Assembly: GCF_003012935.1 (NCBI RefSeq)
Contig: NZ_PUDR01000001.1
Location: 262,182 to 326,181 of the forward strand
Length of the DNA: 64,000 bases
From: Pannonibacter carbonis
Lineage (GTDB): Bacteria; Pseudomonadota; Alphaproteobacteria; Rhizobiales; Stappiaceae
Direction: 5' to 3'
A program made the position numbers and the translations under genes. The notes below the pieces were generated by a model. The model made no database searches and was not told the origin of the DNA. It saw nothing but the letters and a program-made list of their open reading frames with translations. Below, in pieces: positions 56,448 to 64,000 of this stretch (positions are counted from its first letter, which is position 1; every line of letters starts with the position of its first letter).

Positions 56448-56648
56448 TGCAATAAGGTCGCACCGCAGTGCACAAACGTCAAGACCTGCCGCACTGCACC
56501 TCGGCTTTGGCTTTGACGCCAAAGGAAACAAAAGAGTAAACAGGAAGCCTCGGGGATTTTATTAGCACGCTGAAATAAATAAGAATCCCGCTGCAAGTTC
56601 CTTTCCGACTCGCCGACAGTTCGTCGCAAAAGCCGTGAGCCATGCATA

Positions 56649-57458
56649 ATGCGCAAACCAGACATGCAGATTAAGCATACCCTCTACCCCTTCCTGGAGC
56701 GTTTGGCGACAGCGGCCGGCGAGGCAATCCTGCCTCACTTCCGCAGCAACGGAGCCATCGAAAACAAACTGGACGGCGGATTTGATCCGGTGACAGCCGG
56801 TGACCGGGCCGGCGAGGCGGCCATGCGGGCCTTGATCAACGCCGAGTATGCCGCGCATGGCATCCAGGGCGAGGAATATGGCAACGAACGCATCGATGCC
56901 GAGCACGTCTGGGTTCTTGATCCCATCGACGGCACCCGATCCTTCATCACGGGCCTCCCGACCTGGGGAACGCTGATCGGCCTGAAATCCGGCAACAAGC
57001 CCAGCCTCGGCATGATGGCCCAGCCCTATATCAACGAGGCCTATGCCGGTGACGGCGAGACGGCCTGGTACAGCGGCCCGATCGGCACACGGCAATTGAA
57101 GACCAGGGCCTGCGCCACGCTGTCGGATGCTGTGCTGTTCACGACCACCCCCCGCATCCTCAAACCGCTGGAACTGGCTGCCTACGACCGGATTGAAGCT
57201 GACACCCGGCTCGCCCGCTATGGCACGGATTGCTATGCCTACTGCATGGTTGCGGCCGGCCTCGCTGACCTTGTCATCGAAACCGGCCTGCAGGCCTACG
57301 ACATTGTCGCGCTGGTGCCGATCATCGAAGGCGCGGGCGGGATCGTTACCACCTGGACCGGCGGCTCGCCCGTCAATGGCGGACGGATCGTTGCCAGCGG
57401 CGACAAGCGGCTGCATGAGATCGTTCTGAAGCAACTGTCCAGCGTGCCGGCCGCCTAG
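56649..57458 (+). CDS. hisN: Histidinol-phosphatase, inositol monophosphatase fold
   Basis: A 269-aa Mg2+-dependent phosphatase. Metal site EEYGNERIDAEHVWVLDPID then GTRSFITGLPTWGTLIG near residues 77-115, and the C-terminal Asp in GLQAYDIVALVPIIEGAGG. The ITGLPTWGTLIGL pattern is that of HisN enzymes, which dephosphorylate L-histidinol phosphate in histidine synthesis. It starts MRKPDMQIKHTLYPFLERLA; Met6 is an alternative. It converges on the next gene with a 4-bp overlap. Confidence 0.9.
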   Translation: MRKPDMQIKHTLYPFLERLATAAGEAILPHFRSNGAIENKLDGGFDPVTAGDRAGEAAMRALINAEYAAHGIQGEEYGNERIDAEHVWVLDPIDGTRSFITGLPTWGTLIGLKSGNKPSLGMMAQPYINEAYAGDGETAWYSGPIGTRQLKTRACATLSDAVLFTTTPRILKPLELAAYDRIEADTRLARYGTDCYAYCMVAAGLADLVIETGLQAYDIVALVPIIEGAGGIVTTWTGGSPVNGGRIVASGDKRLHEIVLKQLSSVPAA

Positions 57459-58393
57459 TCGCTGCCGGGTATGAAGGCATCGAACGCGGCCCAGAACTGG
57501 TCGCGGTAAACGTCTGCCTCCATCAGGATTTCATGCTGGGCACCGGGAACAACGGCAAACCCGGCCGCCACCATCCGCGTCGCCAGGTCCTCGGTGGCGC
57601 GGGTGGAGACGATCCTGTCGGCTCCCGACGCGATCATCAGAATCGGCAAATGGACGGATGGGCCATAGTCGATCTCGCGAAACGACAGAAGCGTCTTGCC
57701 GACAGCAGCAAGCCAGGCATTGGTCGGTGATCCGACACCAAGTTCCGGCCTCCTGTGAATGACTGCATTCATCCGCTCGAAGCGGGCCTGATCACTGGTT
57801 TGCCGGTTGCCCGCATAATCCGGTGTGAGCAAGGCATTGCCGCCTGGAATGAACAGACGCCCGAGACCGAGGCGGCAAAGCCAGCGCGCGGCACGATAGG
57901 ACAGACTTTCCCGCCACCCCACATCCAGCAAGCCAACCAGGGGAGAGGACAGGACAGCCCGTGAAAACCGCGTTCTAAGCCTTTCGGTATCCGACAGCAG
58001 GATGGCGCCGCCGGTCGAATGCGCCAATGCAAAGTGCGGCCCCGGGCAATCGGCCAGGACAATGCGCGTCAGGATCGTATCAAGATCAAGCCGATACTCG
58101 GCGAAATCACGCACATGGCCGCGCAAGGCATTGGCCCCATGGCGGGAGGAGCCGCCCTGCCCGCGCCAGTCGAAAGTGACCACGTGAAATCCGCGCGCCT
58201 GCAGTTCGCCGATCACCTCGAAATATTTCTCGATGAACTCGGCCCTGCCCTGCAGCACCGTGACAGTGCCCTTCAACGGGCTGCCAGTGGCCGGGAAGCG
58301 CGCATAGCGCAACTGCGCCCCATCGGGCGTGTCGATCATGCCGGAAACCGCACCTGTGGGAACGGGGTTTCCGGGAACTTCAATCAACTGCAT
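57455..58393 (-). CDS. Alpha/beta hydrolase, lysophospholipase (PldB-like)
   Basis: A 312-aa soluble hydrolase. TVLQGRAEFIEKYFEVIGEL and VVTFDWRGQGGSSRHG match the monoacylglycerol lipase/PldB group. Nucleophile Ser in FALAHSTGGAILL near residue 126, Asp in IASGADRIV and His in GAQHEILME. It likely acts on lysophospholipids or monoglycerides at the inner membrane. No signal peptide. Confidence 0.9.
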   Translation of the reverse strand: MQLIEVPGNPVPTGAVSGMIDTPDGAQLRYARFPATGSPLKGTVTVLQGRAEFIEKYFEVIGELQARGFHVVTFDWRGQGGSSRHGANALRGHVRDFAEYRLDLDTILTRIVLADCPGPHFALAHSTGGAILLSDTERLRTRFSRAVLSSPLVGLLDVGWRESLSYRAARWLCRLGLGRLFIPGGNALLTPDYAGNRQTSDQARFERMNAVIHRRPELGVGSPTNAWLAAVGKTLLSFREIDYGPSVHLPILMIASGADRIVSTRATEDLATRMVAAGFAVVPGAQHEILMEADVYRDQFWAAFDAFIPGSD

Positions 58394-58458
58394 GGAATCG
58401 CCTCCGGCAGACCGGCCCTGTCCTGAGGAATACAGGGCCGGCCCCCGGGGTCAACAGC

Positions 58459-58878
58459 TTACCAGCGACGCAGCCGCTCACGTTCCAGAACCTCACCCGA
58501 AAAGGCATCGACAACCAGCTTCACGGGTGCCCCGCGCCGGCCGGTGGCAATCACCACATAGGTCCGGCCACGGGCATCCCGGACATCGATATCATCGTAA
58601 CCCTGGTGATGCAGCACCCGGCGAACCTCACGCGGGCTGAGGCGATCCTGGTGGCGGCCATGGCCAGGACGTCCATAGCCTTGGTCACCGCCGCGCTGTC
58701 CCCAGCCCGGCTGGCTCCAGCGCGGATCCGGATACTGGCCGTTCCAGCCGTTCTGGACCTGGACGTAACCGGCGCCATTGCCGAACTGCACGGTCAATCG
58801 CGTGTCCGCGTTGGCAACGCCAGGCGCGGCAAGGGTCGTCACGGCAAGAGCGATAGCAAGAAGCGAGGACTTGATCAT
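58459..58878 (-). CDS. Small secreted basic protein, PepSY-like C-terminus
   Basis: A 139-aa protein from ATG 58878, with GGAAG upstream. Signal peptide SSLLAIALAVTTLAAPGVAN then A-D. The middle (about 45-80) is Gly/Gln/Arg-rich with low complexity. The C-terminal 60 residues (LSPREVRRVLHHQGYDDIDV and KLVVDAFSGEVLERERL) resemble a PepSY-type domain. The function is unknown. It is divergent from the hsp20 gene. Confidence 0.75.
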   Translation of the reverse strand: MIKSSLLAIALAVTTLAAPGVANADTRLTVQFGNGAGYVQVQNGWNGQYPDPRWSQPGWGQRGGDQGYGRPGHGRHQDRLSPREVRRVLHHQGYDDIDVRDARGRTYVVIATGRRGAPVKLVVDAFSGEVLERERLRRW

Positions 58879-59016
58879 GGCAGTCTTCCTTTCACATCTT
58901 CCGGCATCGAAACAGGGTGTGTGCCGGTTGTTGAAAGGAAGATGCACCGCCGCCGTTGAACCGAAACGGAAGGCCATGTTCATCCGTCATTCATGTTTCG
59001 AAGTCGCAACCCCCCT

Positions 59017-59045
59017 CTTGAAAGGCGCAAACGCGAAACCCATCT
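59017..59045 (+). promoter_or_regulatory. Putative RpoH (sigma-32) promoter of hsp20
   Basis: CTTGAAA (59017-59023), a 15-bp spacer and CCCATCT (59039-59045) match the heat-shock promoter consensus. Transcription would start near 59052, leaving a leader of about 100 nt. Confidence 0.7.
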
Positions 59046-59052
59046 CATTAAA

Positions 59053-59151
59053 GCAGGCGCCAGATGGGCCTGCGGACAAGACAGACCTTTCGCCAGACAG
59101 GGGAAGGTTTATGTCAGATATCTCGTGTTGCTCAAGAGAGGACCCAAGATC
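59053..59151 (+). promoter_or_regulatory. ROSE-type RNA thermometer in the hsp20 leader
   Basis: The last hairpin before the start codon pairs UUGCUC (59128-59133) with GAGAGGAC (59136-59143), which contains the ribosome site, leaving a G unpaired opposite it. This is the U(U/C)GCU signature of ROSE elements of rhizobial small heat-shock genes. The hairpin melts on heating and frees the ribosome site. The upstream part of the leader can form further stems (GGCGCC, CCTGCGG). Confidence 0.75.
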
Positions 59152-59598
59152 ATGCGTCATTTTGACTTCAGCCCGCTGTACCGTTCGACCGTCGGCTTCG
59201 ACAAGCTGCTTTCCATGCTTGACACGATGAACGCGGATACTCCGAGCTATCCGCCCTACAACATCGAGCGCACCGGCGAAAACGCCTATCGCATTACCAT
59301 GGCGGTTGCCGGATTCAGCGAAAAAGAACTGTCGCTCGAGGCGAAGGAACACGTCCTGACTGTGAAGGGCGAGAAGCAGGCCGACGACGGCGCCGGCGAA
59401 GTGCTCTATCGCGGCATTGCCTCGCGCGCCTTTGAGCGCCGGTTCCAGCTGGCAGAATTCGTGCGCGTCAACGGCGCACACCTGGAAAACGGTCTGCTGC
59501 ACATCGATCTCGTGCGCGAGATCCCGGAAGCCATGAAGCCGCGCAAAATCGAGATCGCGGCCGGCACGCCGAAGCAGATCGAAGCCAGCACGCACTGA
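59152..59598 (+). CDS. Small heat-shock protein, Hsp20/alpha-crystallin
   Basis: A 148-aa chaperone from ATG 59152 (MRHFDFSPLYRSTVGFDKLL), like the IbpA-type class A proteins of rhizobia. Alpha-crystallin domain about 35-130: YPPYNIERTGENAYRITMAV, SLEAKEHVLTVKGEK and AFERRFQLAEFVRVNGAHLE, ending in the ENGLLHIDL..EIPE.MKP motif and a C-terminal IEI anchor. It binds unfolding proteins as oligomers. It is controlled by the promoter and thermometer annotated upstream. Confidence 0.95.
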   Translation: MRHFDFSPLYRSTVGFDKLLSMLDTMNADTPSYPPYNIERTGENAYRITMAVAGFSEKELSLEAKEHVLTVKGEKQADDGAGEVLYRGIASRAFERRFQLAEFVRVNGAHLENGLLHIDLVREIPEAMKPRKIEIAAGTPKQIEASTH

Positions 59599-59688
59599 CC
59601 TCCCGCTGACGCCCCCTCCCCTGACGTCGGCAAGAAAGCGTCCGGCCCCTTTGGCCGGGCGCCTTATTTTGCGAAGGCATCTCCAGGG

Positions 59689-60156
59689 CTAGCGCGCCAA
59701 CTCGAACTGGATCTCGATCTTGCCATAAGGCGCCGTAGCCCCGCGCCAGTCATGATAGACTTCCCGGCTTTGGCCGGTAAATTCATGCCGCGACAGCTCG
59801 ATTTCTTGCACGAGGGGCCGATATCCCTTCGTAAAGAGACTGCGCAATCCACCAAGGTACACTGCAGAAGCGACGATCGTGGAGGGAAGGTAAACCAACT
59901 CCAGCGCCCCGCCGTAGCGCTCGTGCCCCGAGACTGGCAGACAGATCCGCCAGTCGAACTCGGTTTTTCCATCCTTCGGCAGATTCCTGGACAGGAAAAG
60001 CCAGGGACCAGCCACGTCCAGTCCAGAGGCCGCACGATCAGCCTCGATTATCGCGGCCAGATCGCCAGACACTGCCCGGATATCGGGAATACGTAGCCGC
60101 TTTGCAATCGAAAGCACCCACATTTCGGGCGTGGGATGGATGTTCATGCCTCTCAC
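59689..60156 (-). CDS. GyrI-like small-molecule-binding domain protein (tentative)
   Basis: A 155-aa soluble protein. After a short N-terminus, the segment LELVYLPSTIVASAVYLGGL, a helix GYRPLVQEIELSRHEFTGQS, then REVYHDW and the end strand GKIEIQFEL follow the pattern of GyrI-like/AraC effector-binding domains (SOUL/GyrI superfamily). No DNA-binding domain is attached. The assignment is by eye; the ligand is unknown. ATG 60156 or Met4 (60147) is the start. Confidence 0.6.
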   Translation of the reverse strand: MRGMNIHPTPEMWVLSIAKRLRIPDIRAVSGDLAAIIEADRAASGLDVAGPWLFLSRNLPKDGKTEFDWRICLPVSGHERYGGALELVYLPSTIVASAVYLGGLRSLFTKGYRPLVQEIELSRHEFTGQSREVYHDWRGATAPYGKIEIQFELAR

Positions 60157-60194
60157 TCCGCCGTTGACGATCGGGCAAAGCCAGTGAGTCGACT

Positions 60195-60308
60195 TCAGCC
60201 CCAGACCCCGACGCTATAGGCAATTGCGAAAACACAAAGTCCGGCGAAGACAAATTGTCCTAATCTCCCCACAGCAAGACCGCCAAAGAGAAATAATTTC
60301 CTATTCAT
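60195..60308 (-). CDS. Possible 37-aa membrane miniprotein
   Basis: A short frame from ATG 60308 to TGA 60195, 12 bp after the threonine aldolase stop on the same strand. It begins MNRKLFLFGGLAVGRLGQ; then a hydrophobic stretch FVFAGLCVFAIAYSVGVWG fits a single membrane helix with positive charges on the N-terminal side. A GAGCGAG stretch precedes the ATG. Local base use is A/T-richer than in neighbours. It could be chance. Confidence 0.35.
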   Translation of the reverse strand: MNRKLFLFGGLAVGRLGQFVFAGLCVFAIAYSVGVWG

Positions 60309-60320
60309 GCGGTCGCTCGC

Positions 60321-61355
60321 TCAACCGGCTGCGACTTCGACAAAGCGAGCGACGTCGGCCGGATCGGTGGCGAAGGAGGTGACGAGGCGGACAGCCGAAT
60401 GGTCCTGTTCCACGCTGTCTGCCGGCCATTCATAAAAGAGCGCGCCGGCAGAACGTAAGGCTGCGATGGTCTTGTGCGGCAGGACCGGAAACACCTCGTT
60501 TGCCTCGACCGGCCAGACCAGCCGGTGCCCCTTGGCGACAAGTCCTTCGCCCAGTTGGCGTGCCATAGCATTGGCATGGGCGGCATTCGCGAGCCAGTGG
60601 CCGTCTGCAAGGTAACCTTCAAACTGTGCGGCGGCAAAACGGCTCTTGGAAAACAGGTGGCCGGCCCGCTTGCGCAGATAGGCAAACTGCAACGCATTGT
60701 CCGGATTAAAGAAAATGACTGCTTCCGCGCACCAGCATCCGTTTTTGGTCGCGCCGAAGGACAGGACATCCACTCCGGCTTTCCAGGTCACTTCGGCCGG
60801 GCTCAGGCCCAGAAAGGCAACCGCATTGGCGAAGCGGGCGCCATCCATATGCAGCGGAATGCCCCGGCCACGGGCAGTATCGGCCAGTGCACGGATTTCA
60901 TCAGGGCGGTACACCGTACCGCATTCGGTGGCCTGCGAAATCGAGACGGCACTCACCTGACCATGCATCGGATTGCCGTCCGGATGGTCAGCCATCGCAG
61001 CGGACAAGGCCGCAGGCGTGATCTTGCCATTGGCGCCGGACAGGCCCCGCAGCTTGCCGCCGCCAGTGAAGAATTCCGGCGCACCGCATTCGTCAACCTG
61101 GATATGGGCACCGGAGTGACTGAAGACAACGCCGCCCGGACGGGCATAGGCCGACAGGGCAAGGGCATTGGCAGCGGTGCCGGTCGCAACGAAAAAGACG
61201 GCGACATCCCGTTCAAATATCTCGGAAAATCGCCGCGAGACGGCTTCCGTCAGGGGGTCGTTGCCATAGGCGGGAACGAGCCCGGACGCATGCCGCGTCA
61301 GGGCCTCGCTGACCGGCGCGCTGGCGCCGGCCCAATTGTCACTTGAAAAGATCAT
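60321..61355 (-). CDS. ltaE: Low-specificity L-threonine aldolase
   Basis: A 344-aa PLP enzyme splitting threonine or allo-threonine to glycine and acetaldehyde. MIFSSDNWAGASAPVSEALT, the PLP-ring His in VFSHSGAHIQVDECGAPEFF, LHMDGARFANA with the cofactor Asp, and the Schiff-base Lys in LSFGATKNGCWCAEAVIFF. Length is normal. It lies 52 bp downstream of the bufD-like gene on the same strand and may share its transcript. Confidence 0.93.
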   Translation of the reverse strand: MIFSSDNWAGASAPVSEALTRHASGLVPAYGNDPLTEAVSRRFSEIFERDVAVFFVATGTAANALALSAYARPGGVVFSHSGAHIQVDECGAPEFFTGGGKLRGLSGANGKITPAALSAAMADHPDGNPMHGQVSAVSISQATECGTVYRPDEIRALADTARGRGIPLHMDGARFANAVAFLGLSPAEVTWKAGVDVLSFGATKNGCWCAEAVIFFNPDNALQFAYLRKRAGHLFSKSRFAAAQFEGYLADGHWLANAAHANAMARQLGEGLVAKGHRLVWPVEANEVFPVLPHKTIAALRSAGALFYEWPADSVEQDHSAVRLVTSFATDPADVARFVEVAAG

Positions 61356-61407
61356 GGCTCTTTAAAGCAGGCACCACAGCGCTCGGCAAGTGGCCTCAGG
61401 AGCTGCT

Positions 61408-61992
61408 TCAGTGATAGCGGGCGCGGCGGGAATAGAACCGGCCCAGAACCCAGTCGAGCGAGATCTTGCCGGGACCATTGAGAACAAGAACCGTAAGCAG
61501 GAAACACCACAAAAGGCGCTGGTCGGAGATCATGGCGCTGGGATTGCCATCGAAAAGCTGGCCAATGGCCGTCGCATCAGCACCAAGACCGGTGATGTCG
61601 ACATAGCTCATGACGACAATGAAACCGATCATGCCGAGGCTGGCGAAGCGGGTGAAGAGGCCGACGACGACCATGGCCGGAAGCACGAATTCGGCCCAGG
61701 TCCCAGCAATAACAATGACATGATAGGGGAAGAACGGGATCTGGGACTGGTCGTAACTCACCGCCTGCATCATCTGGGGCAGGATCTGCGCGAAGGCACC
61801 GGTTGATGGGGTGAGAAAGCCGAGAGGGCCGGAGCTGATCTTGGTCAGCGCCGAATTCCAGAAATACATCAACAACACGCCGGCAAAGGCGAAGCGCGCG
61901 AAAGCACCCAGGAACCAGCCACGCGTCAGTTGTTCGAATGCACTGAATACTGCCGTATAAAGTCGTACAAAGAAATCAATCAGCCCAGACAT
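61408..61992 (-). CDS. bufD: DoxX-family membrane protein of bufferin operon (BufD-like)
   Basis: A 194-aa membrane protein with about four helices: ARFAFAGVLLMYFWNSALTK, FPYHVIVIAGTWAEFVLPAM, FASLGMIGFIVVMSYVD and LLWCFLLTVLVLNGPG. DoxX-type proteins are the usual fourth gene of bufferin operons. The role in maturation or in handling copper or electrons is not established. It starts 30 bp after the bufC-like stop. Confidence 0.82.
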   Translation of the reverse strand: MSGLIDFFVRLYTAVFSAFEQLTRGWFLGAFARFAFAGVLLMYFWNSALTKISSGPLGFLTPSTGAFAQILPQMMQAVSYDQSQIPFFPYHVIVIAGTWAEFVLPAMVVVGLFTRFASLGMIGFIVVMSYVDITGLGADATAIGQLFDGNPSAMISDQRLLWCFLLTVLVLNGPGKISLDWVLGRFYSRRARYH

Positions 61993-62022
61993 TGTCGTTC
62001 CCCCATCCTTTGCACGGATAAA

Positions 62023-62826
62023 TCAGGCCGTGCCCCTGTCGAGCCCGCAGAATACACCGGCGGAAAGCAGAACCGATAGCCCTTGCGGAAAATCGAAATC
62101 TGGATCTGCAACGAAAGCCAGTTCTGCTGCTTCGCCAAGGGCTTGCCCTGCAAGCAGGGCTTTGGCGAGCGCAGCCGTTCCAGCCGGAAGTACCCTGAAC
62201 ATCACGTCGATGTCCGGACGCGAGAAAAGCACGGTCTGGCTTTCCAAAAGATCAATAGGGACAGAGACTTCCGGCTCGAACCGGTTCGCGACAACGAGAT
62301 CGAAGACCGGAAAACCCGATGCCAGCAGGCGGGCTGCCGGATGCGCGCGGAAACGCACGTCGCCCAGGACCTCCGGCGCAACGACCGCCAACTCTGCCGG
62401 GTCAAGTGGCACGGCATCTGCCGCGTGATAGCTCTCCAGCCAGGCCCATTCGAACCGGGCCACATCGGCAAGATAAGGGTAGGCTGCAAGGGGAGCAAAA
62501 CCAGCGACAAAATCCGACAAATCACCGCCATAGCGCGACAAGATCGGAGACTTTGGCGGATGCGCGGACATAAACAGCCGAGCCAGCGCGGAAAAATACT
62601 CATCGCCCAGCAAAGCGGCCACAGCCGGGTAGGTCGCCTTCAGACTTTCGGCAAGACTGACGACCACGTTGTTGCGGTAGACGGCAAAGCGCTTGCCGGC
62701 AGGACGGCCGCCCGGACCAACCACGCCAGCCGGCACCGGAAGGTCCGGAGCGAACAGGGCAGCGGCAAAGTCATCGCGTCCCGGGACGGGTCCGGGTGGC
62801 CAGGGCCGACCGTCAGCCGAGGGCAC
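62023..62826 (-). CDS. bufC: BufC/HvfC-like MNIO partner protein (DUF2063)
   Basis: A 267-aa soluble protein. The N-terminal DUF2063 domain is clear: [40 protein letters not shown] and [24 protein letters not shown] residues ([14 protein letters not shown]). The C-terminal half is more variable. Such proteins are partners of MNIO enzymes and are thought to present the precursor peptide. It overlaps the bufB-like gene by 14 bp. Confidence 0.87.
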   Translation of the reverse strand: MPSADGRPWPPGPVPGRDDFAAALFAPDLPVPAGVVGPGGRPAGKRFAVYRNNVVVSLAESLKATYPAVAALLGDEYFSALARLFMSAHPPKSPILSRYGGDLSDFVAGFAPLAAYPYLADVARFEWAWLESYHAADAVPLDPAELAVVAPEVLGDVRFRAHPAARLLASGFPVFDLVVANRFEPEVSVPIDLLESQTVLFSRPDIDVMFRVLPAGTAALAKALLAGQALGEAAELAFVADPDFDFPQGLSVLLSAGVFCGLDRGTA

Positions 62827-63700
62827 GACGGGGCTCCCGGCTGGCAGCAGCTGTCAGGATACGGTCGGCTGACCGGGCTTCGTCCAGAAGGACCGGCCAG
62901 GCGGGAACGTCATTGTCCCACTCGATCAGGGTCGGCAAGGGACCAAGGCGATTGGCAACGAGTGCAAACAGCCGCCAGACCTCCTGGTCGACGGCCCGGT
63001 CATGCGCGTCGATCAGCAGCGGCAGGCCGTCATCGTCGATGTCAGGCGCATGGCCGCCGAGATGGATCTCGCGCACTTGCTCGAGTGGAAACTCGGCGAG
63101 ATAGGTCTCGGCCGACCAGCCGTGGTTGGTGGCGGAGACGTGAACATTGTTGACGTCCAGCAGCAGGCCGCAACCCGTGCGACGAACGATCTCACGCAGG
63201 AAATCGGTTTCCGACAGCGTGCTTTCGGCAAAGGCGACATAGGTGGAAGGATTTTCCAGCAGCATCTGCCGGCCCATCACCTCCTGGACCTCGTCGATAT
63301 GGGCACTGACGAGAGCCAGCGTCGCCTCGGTATAAGGCACGGGAAGCAAGTCGTTGTAATAGGTGATGTCGTGGGTCGACCAGGCCAGATGCTCGGAGAA
63401 GAGGCCCGGCTCATAGCGATCGGCAACCTTGCGCAGGCGCGCCAGATGATCCCGGTCCAGCGGCCCTGCCCCACCGATAGATAGGCCAACCCCGTGCAGC
63501 GACAGGGGATAGTCGCGGCGGATCGCCTCGAGATGCCGATGCGGCGCCCCGCCTGCCTCCATATAATTCTCGGCATGAACCTCGAAGAAGCCAACATCTG
63601 GACGGCTGCCGAGGATGTCCGGCACATGCTCGCCTTTGAGCCCGACACCGGCCCGGGCCGGCAGGGCGGCAGCGATGCGCAGGTCGGTCGTGAGGGTCAT
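62813..63700 (-). CDS. bufB: MNIO-family (DUF692) bufferin maturase BufB
   Basis: A 295-aa multinuclear non-heme iron oxidase with a TIM-barrel fold, from ATG 63700 ([20 protein letters not shown]). Iron ligands sit in [77 protein letters not shown] and LIEWDNDVP. MNIOs modify Cys in RiPP precursors, in bufferins to thiooxazoles. It is placed 99 bp after the precursor gene. The longer frame to 63796 adds unrelated residues. Confidence 0.93.
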   Translation of the reverse strand: MTLTTDLRIAAALPARAGVGLKGEHVPDILGSRPDVGFFEVHAENYMEAGGAPHRHLEAIRRDYPLSLHGVGLSIGGAGPLDRDHLARLRKVADRYEPGLFSEHLAWSTHDITYYNDLLPVPYTEATLALVSAHIDEVQEVMGRQMLLENPSTYVAFAESTLSETDFLREIVRRTGCGLLLDVNNVHVSATNHGWSAETYLAEFPLEQVREIHLGGHAPDIDDDGLPLLIDAHDRAVDQEVWRLFALVANRLGPLPTLIEWDNDVPAWPVLLDEARSADRILTAAASREPRRALG

Positions 63701-63799
63701 GACTGGGGTCCCGAGGTCGCGGCAGATAAAGCAGATAAAAAAGACAGTATCAAAGGATGGCTGCCCGGACCAATGCCCAGGCAGCCACAGGATCACATA

Positions 63800-64000
63800 T
63801 CAGGACTTCGGCAGGTCGCGCTCAAGCGGCTCCAGCGAGCCGACGCGGCCATCCGGCAGGCTCATGGACACGCAGGTGCCTTTCGGGACGAGGGTCCAGG
63901 CATTGCCCTGGTAATCAACGGTCGAGGAACCGGCGCAAGTCGTGCCCGGGCCAGCCTTGCAATCATTCTTGCCGGCCATCGAAACGCCGTAGCACTTTTC
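63800..64000 (-). CDS. bufA: Bufferin precursor BufA (DUF2282), C-terminal part
   Basis: Only the last 66 residues are in the window; the start and signal peptide lie beyond base 64000. The visible part begins [17 protein letters not shown], continues [20 protein letters not shown] and KGTC, and ends in DLPKS. Four Cys (EKC, NDC, TTC, GTC) match the conserved Cys of DUF2282 bufferin precursors. These are exported peptides matured by an MNIO and able to bind copper. The C-terminal 20 residues after the last Cys ([18 protein letters not shown]) are longer than I expect. Confidence 0.87.
   Translation of the reverse strand, partial: EKCYGVSMAGKNDCKAGPGTTCAGSSTVDYQGNAWTLVPKGTCVSMSLPDGRVGSLEPLERDLPKS

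Overview
The window is a GC-rich alphaproteobacterial chromosome segment. The gene set points to the Hyphomicrobiales (Rhizobiales), perhaps a Stappiaceae-like marine or soil heterotroph. That placement is inferred from order-typical genes (RcdA, CpdR, GapR/DUF2312, DUF1013, DUF1192, DUF4164, aa3 oxidase subunit IV beside pnt, alpha-type rpmJ and rpmE, 6S RNA between zapA and the folate cyclo-ligase) and was not tested by a search. I see no prophage, insertion sequence, CRISPR array or integrase. Both edges cut a gene: a YmdB-type phosphoesterase at position 1 and a bufferin precursor at position 64000.

Layout. 1-2273: minus-strand group DUF4164 - zapA - 6S RNA - 5-formyl-THF cyclo-ligase - ymdB-like. 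2650-9515: sugar-phosphate cluster tkt - gap - (LysE exporter) - pgk - fba, reading rightwards. 10003-15666: degenerate ThiE-like protein with a Sel1-repeat protein, efp, an inositol-phosphatase-family gene, and a MotA-like/OmpA-like motor pair. 15891-19171: DUF1013 regulator, quinone oxidoreductase, DUF1192, a candidate structured sRNA and rcdA. 19280-26774: acyl-CoA and propionyl-CoA synthetases, TauE/SafE permease, SDR enzyme and an MsbA-like ABC exporter. 27011-33275: rpmE, two divergent DUF465 genes, purEK, MATE pump, TPR lipoprotein, RluA. 33405-45042: cation/proton antiporter, the three-gene proton-translocating transhydrogenase with an aa3 oxidase small subunit upstream, an ABC1-family kinase, DUF3445, oligoendopeptidase F and a sigma-54 activator.

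45349-54698: secreted DUF882 peptidase, gapR, DUF1244, N-formylglutamate amidohydrolase, a glycerate 2-kinase - DUF1036 - pyruvate kinase run, alpha/beta hydrolase, TPR protein, rpmJ and tRNA-Val. 54833-64000: cpdR, a second N-formylglutamate amidohydrolase, an MmgR-like sRNA, hisN, lysophospholipase-like hydrolase, Hsp20 behind a ROSE-type thermometer, threonine aldolase and a four-gene bufferin (copper-binding RiPP) operon.

The highlights are the bufABCD-type operon at the right edge, the MmgR-like sRNA at about 56357-56447, the heat-regulated Hsp20 leader at 59017-59151, the three-hairpin sRNA candidate ending at 18436, and two families of palindromic intergenic repeats. One repeat arm supplies the last residues of a hydrolase. 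Several cell-cycle factors (ZapA, DUF1013/TrcR, RcdA, GapR, CpdR) lie within this 64 kb.
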